A stretch of 64,000 nt of DNA from Acidovorax sp. 69 (GCF_002797445.1 NZ_PGEP01000001.1:805001-869000); one strand, 5' to 3'; positions 47,818 to 56,612 are shown, counted from the first letter of the stretch. Translations and numbers: made by a program. The notes: generated by a model from the sequence alone, not told the origin.

Positions 47818-47846
47818 CGCGCGGAACATGGCGCACGTTCCGCGCG
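47818..47846. repeat. Perfect inverted repeat after uvrA
   Basis: CGCGCGGAAC, nine-base loop ATGGCGCAC, GTTCCGCGCG. The 10-bp stem is perfect. It is 87 bases after the uvrA stop and 75 bases before the lipoprotein ATG. No T-run follows, so it could be a repressor operator or an mRNA stem-loop rather than a terminator. Confidence 0.6.
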
Positions 47847-47920
47847 GTATGGGCTTCCTACGATGGGTTTCAGGGGATTGGCTCCCCGCCTCCCATCCAC
47901 CTTCAAGGACGCCCATCACC

Positions 47921-48427
47921 ATGAAAACGCTTCAATTTCTCAAGACTTGCACCGCCCTCGCCGCCACCTCTGTTCTGCTGGTCGCCTGCGGTGGCGGCAA
48001 TGATGACGACCCGTCGCCCAGCAACGAGCCTGGCGTGCTCACCGTCAGCAATGCGACCATCGACGGCCTGAACGGCGTGTACGGTAATGGCGCGTTGAAT
48101 CTCACCAATGTGGACAAACAAAACCCCATCGGCTCGGTTCCCGAGTTGTGCGCCTTCCGGTTTGACGGCGCCAACAAGGTGGGTTCGTCGGCCACAGCCT
48201 TTGGCGATATTCGCTACCGCCCCGATGCCTCTGGCCTGCACCAGGCCTTCCTGACCTTTGACGGCAAGGAATACGGCAGCGGCGAGCCCACCGACACGGT
48301 GGTGGCGCGCGAGAGCGACCAGGTGCGTTTCACCGGCAAGCTGCTCACAGCCACCGATGGCTCCAACGCGACGTTGCGTGTGAGTGGCATCGTGCCGATG
48401 CGTCCCAATCGTCCGTCGGGCTGCTGA
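47921..48427 (+). CDS. Putative lipoprotein
   Basis: A 168-residue protein with a lipoprotein signal: MKTLQFLKTCTALAATSVLL then the lipobox LVAC and a Gly/Asp-rich linker. The mature domain (from about residue 24) is small with alternating strands (NATIDGLNGVYGNGALNLTN, AFRFDGANKV, RFTGKLLTATDG) and ends with a cysteine. No family recognised. It is probably exported to the inner or outer membrane. A terminator follows at 48470. Confidence 0.82.
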   Translation: MKTLQFLKTCTALAATSVLLVACGGGNDDDPSPSNEPGVLTVSNATIDGLNGVYGNGALNLTNVDKQNPIGSVPELCAFRFDGANKVGSSATAFGDIRYRPDASGLHQAFLTFDGKEYGSGEPTDTVVARESDQVRFTGKLLTATDGSNATLRVSGIVPMRPNRPSGC

Positions 48428-48469
48428 CCTGGCCGCCTGAGTTCCTGCACCGCACAACGATCTCCCTCC

Positions 48470-48492
48470 ACCGGTCCATCGACCGGTTTTTG
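48470..48492 (+). terminator. Rho-independent terminator after the lipoprotein gene
   Basis: ACCGGTC and GACCGGT pair around CATC and are followed by TTTTT. It is 43 bases after the lipoprotein stop. Confidence 0.85.
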
Positions 48493-48588
48493 CCCCAGCA
48501 GCTCTGGCCGCTTGGGGCATTTTTTTGCGCTGAGTGGCACAGCGGCACAATCGTCACCTGCCCGCGCACGTATAGCAACCACCCCCGC

Positions 48589-48942
48589 ATGCCAGCCCCA
48601 CCTTCTGCCAACCACACGGTCGTGTGGCTCCAGCCCGAGGCCCCGGCCAAGCCCGCCGAAGGTGCGCCCTGCAATGGCTGTGGCCTGTGCTGCCTGTCAG
48701 AGCCCTGCCCGCTGGGCGTGCTGGTGTCGCGGCGCCGAAAAGGCGCCTGCGCAGCCCTGCGGTGGAGCGATGCGGATGGGCGCTACTGGTGTGGCATGGT
48801 GGCCGACCCCGCCGGGGTGACCGGGATCACCCACCCCTGGGCAGTGCGTGCCCTGACGGCCCTGGCACGGCGTTGGATCGCATCGGGTGTTGGTTGCGAT
48901 GCGCGCCTGGACGTACAGGCCGTGCCGCCTGTTGACCGCTGA
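48589..48942 (+). CDS. YkgJ-type CxxCxxCC zinc/iron-cluster protein
   Basis: A 117-residue protein. The cysteine motif CNGCGLCCLSEPCPLG is the YkgJ (CxxCxxCC) signature, with later cysteines in GACAALRW and YWCGM, giving a probable zinc or iron-sulfur site. Function of the family is not known. ATG 48589 was taken because longer starts run across a promoter-like region with the upstream terminator. Confidence 0.84.
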   Translation: MPAPPSANHTVVWLQPEAPAKPAEGAPCNGCGLCCLSEPCPLGVLVSRRRKGACAALRWSDADGRYWCGMVADPAGVTGITHPWAVRALTALARRWIASGVGCDARLDVQAVPPVDR

Positions 48943-48968
48943 GTTGATAGTTGAAAGTCGAAGCGGTT

Positions 48969-49033
48969 TGCTACTAATTTAATAGCTACTCAGGCATATG
49001 GATATCGCGCAGTGAGCCGATTTGTCTTGAATT
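48969..49033 (+). repeat. Dispersed repeat A, copy 6 (degenerate, intergenic)
   Basis: GCTACTAATTTAATAGCTAC is the left block; the centre has lost the palindromic core (CAGGCATATGGATATCGCGC) and the right end GCCGATTTGTCTTGAATTT matches copy 4. It fills the gap between the convergent YkgJ-type gene and ctlX and ends right at the ctlX stop codon. Confidence 0.7.
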
Positions 49034-49972
49034 TCACACCCCCGCGCCACGCCGGGCCAAGTGCACCCCCGCCAGCATGCAGCGCACCGATCCGCCCGCC
49101 AGCTCGATGGTCGGCACCGCCAGGGGCAGCAGGCGCGCGCTGCGTTCAATGGTGGCCCGCTGCGGCGGTGTGAGGCTGGCGGCAGCGCGCGCCGACAGGG
49201 CCAGTACCCGGCCCTGTGTGCCCGAAAGCTCCAGCGCGTTGCCCGCAAATTCTTCGATCTGGTGGGGGCTCAGGGCGATGACCTCGCGGCCTGTCTCGCG
49301 AAGGCGCTCGCACACCGCAGCACGGCGCGCAGGGTCGGTGATCATGTGAAAGCCTCCCAGCGCAAACGCGGTGCCGATGCAGAGCATCACGTTGGTGTGG
49401 TAGCAGGGCTGGCCCTCCTTGTCCGCCGTGGCAAAGACCATCGGCTCGTAGTTGAAGTGCGTGCAAAAGCGCTCCAGGGCCACGGGATCAGCGCGGTTCG
49501 ATTGCGCGGTATACGCAATGCGGCCGATGTGGTCCAGCACCATGGCGCCCGTGCCTTCCAGAAACATGCCATCGGCCTCCAGGCCTGAGTAGTCGATCAC
49601 GTCCTGCACACGGTATTCGGCCTTGAGCAACTCGATGACATCGCTGCGCCGTTCGCGTCGGCGGTTGGCGGCGTACATGGGGTAGATCGCGATGTGGCCG
49701 CCTGCATGGGTGGAGAACCAGTTGTTGGGGAACACGGCATCGGGCGTGTTGCGCTCTCCGGTGTCGTCAAACAGGTGCACCCGCACCCCCGCGTCCTGCA
49801 GGCTCGCCGCCACCGCGGTGACTTCGCCAAAGGCTCGGCGCGCGATGCCGTCGGCGGCATGTGGGGCAGTGCGCGCCTGAAAGGCGTTGTCGCCTGCGGT
49901 TTCGGGGTTGGGGTGAAAGTGGTGGGGGCGCACCATCACAACGGCGTTGGGGGCTTGGACTGAAGCAGGCAT
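49034..49972 (-). CDS. ctlX: CtlX-like amidinotransferase-fold hydrolase
   Basis: A 312-residue protein of the amidinotransferase fold. The signature elements are FPNNWFSTHAGGHIAIYPMY, FLEGTGAMVLD, CYHTNVMLCIG and the catalytic cysteine in the C-terminal GGSVRCMLAGVHL. It resembles CtlX (citrulline utilisation hydrolase) and arginine-deiminase relatives, acting in the cytosol on a guanidino or ureido compound. It is divergent from an Lrp/AsnC regulator, a common arrangement for amino acid catabolic enzymes. Citrulline as the substrate is inferred from the family. Confidence 0.87.
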   Translation of the reverse strand: MPASVQAPNAVVMVRPHHFHPNPETAGDNAFQARTAPHAADGIARRAFGEVTAVAASLQDAGVRVHLFDDTGERNTPDAVFPNNWFSTHAGGHIAIYPMYAANRRRERRSDVIELLKAEYRVQDVIDYSGLEADGMFLEGTGAMVLDHIGRIAYTAQSNRADPVALERFCTHFNYEPMVFATADKEGQPCYHTNVMLCIGTAFALGGFHMITDPARRAAVCERLRETGREVIALSPHQIEEFAGNALELSGTQGRVLALSARAAASLTPPQRATIERSARLLPLAVPTIELAGGSVRCMLAGVHLARRGAGV

Positions 49973-50113
49973 GGCGTGGGAGGTGTGGGAGGCGTGTGGG
50001 TCGGTGGAGTGGGGGTGTCCTCGGAATTTTCTGGGCAGGCCACGCTAGCGTATAGCTCAAAAATTGATCAAAATGTTTGAAAAATTGGCGATATGCTAGA
50101 TCTAAAACCCACT

Positions 50114-50545
50114 ATGACCAAACTCGACGACACCGACCGCGAAATCATCAGCATCCTGCGCGCCGATGCGCGCACGCCCGTGGCCACGCTGGCGCAGAAG
50201 CTGCGCGTGTCGCGCGGCACCGTGCAAAACCGCCTGCACAAGATGGAAGAGAGCGGCGTCATCACTGGCTACACCGTGCGCCTGCGACCCGACTCGGAGC
50301 CCCAGCGCATCCGTGCGTGGATGAGCATTGCGGTCGACGGCAATGCCGCCCCCGCCGTCATCCACGCACTGCGCGGCGAGCCCACCGTGGGCACACTGCA
50401 CACCACCAACGGCCGCTGGGACATCGTGGCCGAGGTCCGTGCCGAGAGCCTGGAGGCCTTCGATGCCGCTCTGGGCCGCATCCGCCTCACGCCGGGCATT
50501 GCCAACACCGAAACCAGCATCCTGTTGTCAACCTACAAAGCCTGA
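50114..50545 (+). CDS. Lrp/AsnC-family transcriptional regulator
   Basis: A 143-residue regulator. The HTH is LRADARTPVATLAQKLRVSR and GTVQNRLHKMEESGVITGY; the C-terminal RAM effector-binding domain contains EPTVGTLHTTNGRWDIVAEV. It likely controls the divergent ctlX gene in response to an amino acid. The ATG at 50114 (MTKLDDTD) gives the usual N-terminus; an upstream in-frame ATG at 50093 adds seven residues. Confidence 0.91.
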   Translation: MTKLDDTDREIISILRADARTPVATLAQKLRVSRGTVQNRLHKMEESGVITGYTVRLRPDSEPQRIRAWMSIAVDGNAAPAVIHALRGEPTVGTLHTTNGRWDIVAEVRAESLEAFDAALGRIRLTPGIANTETSILLSTYKA

Positions 50546-50849
50546 CGCTGGCCTGCTCATCCCCACCCAGGCCCTGGCACCTGAGCGACAACGGCTAGGG
50601 ATGCCCTGCATGACCCTCGCGAGTCGGTGGTGGTGCGGATCGGGATGGGCCGCAAGGCGCAGAACGCAAAACGCAGCAATAGCGGTAGCTATGGCGAGTA
50701 TTTGCAACACGGCAGACCGCCCCGGGCCGCAGATGCACACGGCACGCTGATTCGTGAAGAGGATCCCTAGGGGGTTTCCGCATGCCCGAGCGGCGGCGGC
50801 TGCAGTCCAATAGCGAAGTCTTTGTTGATGTTTTTTCAGGAGCCCCGCC
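50546..50849. other. Non-coding gap between the Lrp gene and the Bug receptor gene
   Basis: About 300 bases without a credible gene. The only recognisable piece is AGCAATAGCGGTAGCTATGG near 50671-50690, which weakly resembles the left block of repeat A. A Shine-Dalgarno CAGGAG (50838-50843) precedes the next gene, so the promoter of the receptor gene presumably lies here. Confidence 0.6.
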
Positions 50850-51812
50850 ATGCAACGTCGCCAGATCATCCAATGGGGAGCCGCCAGCCTCGCCGCCCCC
50901 GCATTTGCGGCGCAGGCCCAGAGCTTTCCCAGCAAACCCATCAAGCTGGTGATCGCCTTCCCGGCAGGCGGCCCCACCGATATCACCATGCGTTCGCTGG
51001 CTGACAATGCCAGCAAGATCCTGGGCCAGCCCGTGATCGTGGAGAACAAGCCCGGAGCGGGTGGCACGCTGCCTGCACAGCAGCTGCAAAGCACGGCGGC
51101 CGACGGCTACACCGTGGCGCAGATTCCGCTGGGCGTGTTCCGACTGCCCTACACCACCAAGATCAACTGGGACCCGGTCAAGGACATCAGCTACGTGCTC
51201 AATGTCACCGGCTACGCATTTGGCCTGGTGGTGCCGGCCGACTCGCCGCTCAAGACCTGGACGCACTTCGTGGCCTGGGCCAAGGCCAACCCCGGCAAGC
51301 TGAGCTACGGCTCCACGGGCACCATGACCAGCCCGCACCTGACCATGGAGTTGATCGCGCAGCAACTGGGGCTGGAGTTGCTGCACGTGCCCTACAAGGG
51401 CAGCGCCGACCTGATGCAGTCCATCCTGGGCGGGCAGATCATGGCGGCGGCCGACTCCACAGGCTTTGCCCCGCAGGTCGAGGCTGGCAAGCTGCGCGTG
51501 CTCAACACCTGGGGCGCCGAGCGCCTGGCCAAGTTCCCGGATGCACCCACGCTCAAGGAGCTGGGCCTGAACCTGGTGCAAAACTCGCCCTTTGGCATCG
51601 GCGCGCCCAAGGGCACGCCCGATGCGGTCGTCAAGCGCCTGCACGATGCCTTCAAGCAGGCCATGGAGCAAGAGAGCTACCGCACGGCCCTGGGGCGCTA
51701 CGACATGGTGCCGATGTACATGAGCACCGCCGCGTACAAGAAGTTTGCCCAGGAAACCTTCACGCGTGAAAAAGCGCTGGTGGAGAAGCTGGGCCTTGCC
51801 AAGCCCGCGTGA
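50850..51812 (+). CDS. Bug/TctC-type tripartite transporter substrate-binding protein
   Basis: A 320-residue periplasmic solute receptor. A short Tat/Sec-like leader (RRQIIQWGAASLAAPAFA) is followed by the mature start FPSKPIKLVIAFPAGGPTDI. Family elements are ILGQPVIVENKPGAGGTLPA, ADGYTVAQIPLGVF, LLHVPYKGSADLMQSILGGQ and TPDAVVKRLHDAFKQAM. It would bind a carboxylate. It is an orphan, without membrane components nearby, and lies downstream of the Lrp regulator on the same strand. Confidence 0.92.
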   Translation: MQRRQIIQWGAASLAAPAFAAQAQSFPSKPIKLVIAFPAGGPTDITMRSLADNASKILGQPVIVENKPGAGGTLPAQQLQSTAADGYTVAQIPLGVFRLPYTTKINWDPVKDISYVLNVTGYAFGLVVPADSPLKTWTHFVAWAKANPGKLSYGSTGTMTSPHLTMELIAQQLGLELLHVPYKGSADLMQSILGGQIMAAADSTGFAPQVEAGKLRVLNTWGAERLAKFPDAPTLKELGLNLVQNSPFGIGAPKGTPDAVVKRLHDAFKQAMEQESYRTALGRYDMVPMYMSTAAYKKFAQETFTREKALVEKLGLAKPA

Positions 51813-51814
51813 TG

Positions 51815-51945
51815 CAACACCTCCCCTGAGGCGCTGCGCGCCTTCCTCCTTTCCTTTGAGGGAGGGGAGCGCCCCCAGCTCGGCGGGGCGGCCCGGCCCG
51901 CCCCGGCCCTTGTGCGGGGACGCTGCTCTGGGGCGCGCCTGTATC
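51815..51945 (+). repeat. Dispersed repeat B, copy 2 (intergenic)
   Basis: CACCTCCCCTGAGGCGCTGC, GCGCCTTCCTCCTTTCCTTT, GAGGGAGGGGAGCGCCCCCA and GCTCGGCGGGGCGGCCCGG follow the same order of blocks as copy 1 at 11772-11930. The internal hairpin loop differs. This copy lies immediately after the stop codon of the Bug receptor gene, where it may provide a terminator-like structure. Confidence 0.78.
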
Positions 51946-52042
51946 GAGCGCTACCGGTCAATGAGACCCGGTCGCTGAAAGAGGGCGAGTGCGTTCCGTG
52001 TGATGATCCGTTCCAACATTGAACGGAACACCGCGAGCACCT

Positions 52043-53566
52043 ATGGCATCCCCCTCCGACAGCATCAGCATGGCCCTGTTTTGCGACTTTGAAAACGTCG
52101 CCCTGGGCGTGCGCGATGCGCAATACGAAAAGTTCGACATCAAGCCCATCCTGGAGCGCCTGCTGCTCAAGGGCTCCATCGTGGTCAAAAAAGCCTATTG
52201 CGACTGGGAGCGCTACAAGGGCTTCAAGGCCACCATGCACGAGGCGAATTTCGAGCTCATCGAAATCCCCCATGTGCGCCAATCGGGCAAGAATTCGGCC
52301 GACATCCGCCTGGTGGTGGATGCGCTGGACCTTTGCTACACCAAGTCGCACGTCAACACCTTCGTCATCATCAGCGGTGATTCGGATTTTTCGCCGCTCG
52401 TGTCCAAGCTGCGCGAGAACAACAAGCAGGTGATCGGCGTGGGCGTGAAGCAGTCCACCTCCGACCTGCTGATCGCCAACTGCGACGAGTTCATCTTTTA
52501 TGACGATCTGGTGCGCGAAAACCAGCGCGCCCAGGCCCGCCGCCAGAACCCTGGCAGCAACCCGCCACCGGCTGTCCGCCGCAGCCCCGAAGAAGAGCGC
52601 AGCCGCAAGGAAACCCAGGACGAGCGCCGCACGCAGGGTGTGGAACTGGCGGTGGAAACCTTTGAGGCCCTGCTGGCCGAGCGCGGCGACACCGGCAAGA
52701 TCTGGGCCTCGGTGCTCAAGGAGGCCATCAAGCGCCGCAAGCCTGATTTCAGCGAAGGCCGCTACGGTTTTCGCACCTTCGGCAACTTGCTGGAAGAAGC
52801 GCAGGCGCGCGGGCTGCTGGAGTTTGGGCGCGATGAAAAATCAGGGGCGTATGTGTACCGCAGCCATGGCCAGCCCAGCGCAACAGCGGCGCCCGCACGG
52901 CCCGATGGGGGCGGCGAGCGCGCCAGCCAGGGCGGGGCCATGCGGCACGACTTCCATGCGGTGGCGACGGCGCCGGACCTGCGTTCCGACAGTGGCGAAG
53001 GGCAGGGCCCCGCGGGGCGGACCCGAGGGCGCCGCAGCGAGGCCGCAGACCGCGCAGAGGTGCGCCCCACCGCGCGCAACGAGTCCCGCAACGACGCGCA
53101 CCATGAGCCACAGGATTTGGAGCCGACCGATGCTCCGTCGGAGCGCCCGGCCAGCCGCTATTTCAGCCAGCCCGTGGCCCCCGAGGCCGGGTCCTTGGAG
53201 CCCGTGTTCGGTGGAGACGTTGAGCAGGATGGGCGCTCGGAGGCGCTGGAAGGCTCCGAGGCTTCGGCAGAGCAGATGCCTCTTGAGAACGATGGGGCCG
53301 AGGCCAACACCGCCCCTCGCCGCAGCGGCGCGCGCAGGGGGAATGGTGCCAGGCCGGCACCCAGCTCTACCAAGGCGGCTGCCACGCCCCGTGCGCGCGG
53401 GGCACGTGCCGTGGCGGATGCAGTCGATACGGGCGATGCCGCTGGTGCGCCACTGCCTGCAACGGCCCCGCCAGAGCTATCTCCCCCCGGTGCGGAGGGC
53501 GCAGCGCCCGCCAATGCGCCGGCTGCACGCCCGCGCAGCCGGGCCCGCAGACCGGCTGCCGAGTAA
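52043..53566 (+). CDS. NYN-domain protein with LOTUS/OST-HTH domain and disordered tail
   Basis: A 507-residue protein. The N-terminal NYN (PIN-like) nuclease domain shows the acidic residues in LFCDFENVALG, SADIRLVVDALDL and IISGDSDFSPLV (residues 10-140). An OST-HTH/LOTUS domain follows at about 195-275 (GKIWASVLKEAIKRRKPDF, FGNLLEEAQARGLLEFG). The remaining 230 residues are low-complexity, rich in Ala, Pro, Arg, Gly and Glu, and likely disordered. The combination suggests RNA binding or cleavage, as in Limkain-b1-like proteins. ATG 52043 gives the usual start. Confidence 0.89.
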   Translation: MASPSDSISMALFCDFENVALGVRDAQYEKFDIKPILERLLLKGSIVVKKAYCDWERYKGFKATMHEANFELIEIPHVRQSGKNSADIRLVVDALDLCYTKSHVNTFVIISGDSDFSPLVSKLRENNKQVIGVGVKQSTSDLLIANCDEFIFYDDLVRENQRAQARRQNPGSNPPPAVRRSPEEERSRKETQDERRTQGVELAVETFEALLAERGDTGKIWASVLKEAIKRRKPDFSEGRYGFRTFGNLLEEAQARGLLEFGRDEKSGAYVYRSHGQPSATAAPARPDGGGERASQGGAMRHDFHAVATAPDLRSDSGEGQGPAGRTRGRRSEAADRAEVRPTARNESRNDAHHEPQDLEPTDAPSERPASRYFSQPVAPEAGSLEPVFGGDVEQDGRSEALEGSEASAEQMPLENDGAEANTAPRRSGARRGNGARPAPSSTKAAATPRARGARAVADAVDTGDAAGAPLPATAPPELSPPGAEGAAPANAPAARPRSRARRPAAE

Positions 53567-53640
53567 CCCGCACCGTGCTTTGCGACGGGTTGGCGGGGCG
53601 TGGTGGGCGCCACCCTCCGCAATGCACGTCAGAGTGCTGT

Positions 53641-53706
53641 GTGCTATAAAAATAGTAGCTGCTGGTGCTTTGGCATAAAGCACCAGAGCACGTTTTTACT
53701 CAAAAT
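53641..53706 (+). repeat. Dispersed repeat A, copy 7 (intergenic)
   Basis: GTGCTATAAAAATAGTAGCT, then GCTGGTGCTTTGGCATAAAG, CACCAGAGCACGTTTTTACT and CAAAAT. The centre is the perfect palindrome CTGGTGCTTTGGCATAAAGCACCAG, a variant of the AGCGCTT...AAGCGCT core where both arms changed together. It lies between convergent genes and may serve as a terminator for both. Confidence 0.85.
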
Positions 53707-53746
53707 CTGCCAGGTGAAGCGCTTTCGGGGCCTGCCGCCCCGCGCC

Positions 53747-54562
53747 CTAACGGTCTGCCAGAATGGCGCGCGCCACCTCGGCAAACCCCGCACCGCGCTC
53801 GCCCTGGGTCACATAGCGCGGCAGGTGCTGCAATTGCGGCACAAAGCGCGCGATGTTGGCCACGCCCACGCTGTGGGTGAAGTGCTCGAACATTGCCTGG
53901 TCGTTGCCCGAATCGCCCACAAACACCCAGCGGTCCAGCTCCTGCGCCAGGTCGCGGCCCAGCAGCTCGCGCACGATCCAGTTCGCACCCTGCCATTTGT
54001 TGAAATCGCCAAAGCAGCCGTGGATGTGGATGCTGCTCACGGTGGTCTGCATGCCCGCCTGCTGCAGCACGGCCAGCACCTTCTGCACGGTGTCGGGCGT
54101 GTGTCTGGCGAACTCGGCGTAATCGAAGGCGATGTCCGTCTCTCGCCCGGCACTGTCGCGGCTCAGGTCCACGCCTGGCACCTTGGCCGCCACCAAGGCG
54201 GCGATGTCGCGCATGCGGGCCTGGTTGGCTCTGCGGGTTGCGGTGTCTTGCTGGTAGAGCTTGGTCAGCGGTTGCAAAGGGCTGTGGCCGGGGCCGGGCA
54301 CAAACGCCACGGCACCGTTTTCTGCCACCATCGCGTCAACGGGCCACGCAGCACCCGGGCTTGCAGCCATGAAGGGCTCGCACCAGCCAATCGGCCGCCC
54401 GGTGATGGGAATGACCACCAGGCCCGCCGCCTTCAGGTCGGCCAGCGCCCGCAGCGCGTCGGGCATGATGGCGCCTTCGGAGGTCAGGGTGTCGTCGATG
54501 TCGGTGAATATTCCCGTGATAGTGGAGCGGGCGGCCGAATTCCAGTGAGACAGGGGCAGCAT
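53747..54562 (-). CDS. HAD-superfamily IIB hydrolase (mannosyl-3-phosphoglycerate phosphatase-like)
   Basis: A 271-residue HAD phosphatase with a type C2 cap. Motif I is FTDIDDTLTSEGA, motif II PITGRPIGW, the lysine motif III region NKWQGANWI and motif IV FVGDSGNDQAMF. Related enzymes act on mannosyl-3-phosphoglycerate or sugar phosphates; the true substrate is not clear. It lies 33 bases downstream of the frameshifted acyltransferase gene, all on the minus strand. Confidence 0.86.
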   Translation of the reverse strand: MLPLSHWNSAARSTITGIFTDIDDTLTSEGAIMPDALRALADLKAAGLVVIPITGRPIGWCEPFMAASPGAAWPVDAMVAENGAVAFVPGPGHSPLQPLTKLYQQDTATRRANQARMRDIAALVAAKVPGVDLSRDSAGRETDIAFDYAEFARHTPDTVQKVLAVLQQAGMQTTVSSIHIHGCFGDFNKWQGANWIVRELLGRDLAQELDRWVFVGDSGNDQAMFEHFTHSVGVANIARFVPQLQHLPRYVTQGERGAGFAEVARAILADR

Positions 54563-54595
54563 GTGGCAGGTGCAGGACGTGTTCTGGCCCGATGA

Positions 54596-55653
54596 TCAGC
54601 GCGCAGCTTGCAGGAGGGGCCTCTCGATGCAGCGGAACCACAGCATGCTGATGACAACAATTGCAACGGGAAGACCGAGCAGGAAGAAGAGCAATGATTG
54701 CGGTTCCGAAATACCAAGGGACATGCGCATTCGACCGCTGGCATCGAGCAGGAAGGTGTGAAGCAGATACAAGCTGTAGGAAGCATCGCCCACCGCGACC
54801 AGCCAGGTGGGCGGTGAAAACCTGGTTTGCTCAAGGCACAGGGCAATGACTAGAGTGGCAAGGCCCACCACCCCGAAGCTCGCCGCCCGCATGACTTCGA
54901 CACGATCAAAAAACGGCGACATGGAACCTACCGCAAAGCCCGAGGCTATCAGCAGGACGCACAGCGGGATGGTGGTTTGATGTGTTCGAAAGATTGGAGC
55001 GCGTCTGTCATAGGCGTGGGCGACCAGTGCTCCTGCCAGGAACTCCAGCCCCAGTCCGGTGAGCCCATACCGTAGCGGTTGGTTGCCTTCAAACACACGT
55101 TGCGGGTCGATGGTGACCCATGCGATGCCCCAGGCCGCAAGTACCAGCATTATCAAGACGATGGCTTTGATCCGATATCGCGGCGGAACGACTGCAATGG
55201 GAATGATCCACAGGTAGAAGTAGATTTCCATCGTCAGCGACCATGCTGGAGGCAGCCAGTTGTCCCAAATGTTGGGGTACAGCAGCAGTGTGCTGAAAAT
55301 TATCTTCTGCAGTGGTGGCAGGCCTTCCTGGTATACCCAAACCGTCGTCAATGCGATGAGCAGCAGGACGGGCCAATAACCCATATAGATACGTCGCAAC
55401 CGCTTCATCGCGAAAGATTTTATGCCGCACGCAGGAATGGTGCGCAGTGCCGAGCGGTAGACCACGAAGCCGCTGAGTGTGAAAAAAATGTCTACCCCTG
55501 AGAACCCCAGCGTGTGATCGTGCTAGTTGCTGACAATATCGGCGACAGATTCCAATGAGGGTGCATGTGGAAGAAGAGCACCATCAGCGCCGCGATGCCG
55601 CGCAGGGCTTGGATCCAGTGCAGGTCGGTTTTGACAGTGGTATTAGTCCTCAT
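54596..55653 (-). pseudogene. Acyltransferase 3 family membrane protein, frameshifted
   Basis: Translating from ATG 55653 gives the normal family N-terminus (MRTNTTVKTDLHWIQALRGI, AALMVLFFHMHPHW) until an in-frame stop at 55492-55494. The rest of the protein, beginning FSGVDIFFTLSGFVVYRSAL, continues in a different frame to 54596. The total of 1058 nt is one base short of a multiple of three, so a single base is missing, probably in the C-run at 55505-55508. Integral-membrane acyltransferases of this family O-acetylate surface sugars. The start overlaps the stop of the preceding glycosyltransferase gene by 11 bases. It may be a real pseudogene, a phase-variable gene or a sequencing error. Confidence 0.85.
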
Positions 55654-56602
55654 CGGATAACTCTGGACTGAGAGCCTCGCGCGGTACGTTGCTTACGTCA
55701 TAGTGCAAAAAGGCAATCAAAAACTGAATGCCGATAATGAGTGGCAGCGCGGCGAACATCACCGTTCCGCTAGAAGCAGGAAGTCCGGTGGCCATGCCGT
55801 GGAGCCAATGAAAGCCACCGAAGGTGATGCCTATTAGGCACAACAACGCGCCTAGCACGCTGTACAGACTACCGATATTGAAATCCCGCAGTAGATACAG
55901 GTACACGTAGCGCTTGATCAGCCGAGAAATATGCTTGTGCAAAAATTCAGGCAGTATCTTGGAGATTTTTAGATTCGACTCTTCGGATGCATAGACTGAA
56001 TCCATGGGAACGTCGTGTACGACCGCTCGAATGGTATTCAAGTGGTAGAGCATATCTGTTTCAAAAAAATACCGACGCTCCAGTTTCGCAAGCGGTAGTT
56101 GGCGTAACACCGCGGTATGAATAGCGGTGTAGCCATTGGTCGGATCCATTGAAGACCAATAGCCGCAACTGAACTTGGTCATCAGAGATAGCACCGCGTT
56201 GCCAAACAGCCGCACTGAAGGCATGCCGCGCAGGGATTCGGGCCGATAGAAGCGATTGCCCTTTGTGTAGTCGGCTTGCCTGCGTATGATGGGTCGTACG
56301 AACAGCGGGAGCAGTGCTGGGTTCATTTGTCCATCACCGTCAATCTTGACTACGATGTCCATCCCATCGACGATAGCGGCTTCGTAGGCCGTTACTACGG
56401 CCCCGCCTACGCCCCGGTTCTCGAGGTTGTAAAGTACGCGGACGCGAGGATCCGAGTTGTGCTCTTCAATAAAGCGGCCGCTGCCGTCAGGGCAAGCGTC
56501 GTCTACAGCGTAGATGACTTTCACTTCGGGCCCAATGGCGGAGATGACCCCGAGGACATGCTGCAATACCTTGTAGCAGGGGATGGCGACAGCAATGCGC
56601 AT
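55643..56602 (-). CDS. Glycosyltransferase family 2 (DPM1/GtrB-like)
   Basis: A 319-residue GT2 enzyme with a C-terminal membrane pair. The N-terminal GT-A domain begins IAVAIPCYKVLQHVLGVISA and has the metal-binding motif YAVDDACPDGSG and VKIDGDGQMNPALL. Two hydrophobic segments near the end (SVLGALLCLIGITFGGF and AALPLIIGIQFLIAF) are like those of dolichol- or undecaprenyl-phosphate glycosyltransferases. It probably charges a lipid carrier with a sugar for surface glycan modification. It is 10 bases behind the small EamA-like gene. Confidence 0.9.
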   Translation of the reverse strand: MRIAVAIPCYKVLQHVLGVISAIGPEVKVIYAVDDACPDGSGRFIEEHNSDPRVRVLYNLENRGVGGAVVTAYEAAIVDGMDIVVKIDGDGQMNPALLPLFVRPIIRRQADYTKGNRFYRPESLRGMPSVRLFGNAVLSLMTKFSCGYWSSMDPTNGYTAIHTAVLRQLPLAKLERRYFFETDMLYHLNTIRAVVHDVPMDSVYASEESNLKISKILPEFLHKHISRLIKRYVYLYLLRDFNIGSLYSVLGALLCLIGITFGGFHWLHGMATGLPASSGTVMFAALPLIIGIQFLIAFLHYDVSNVPREALSPELSDED

Positions 56603-56612
56603 TTTCGTTTTC

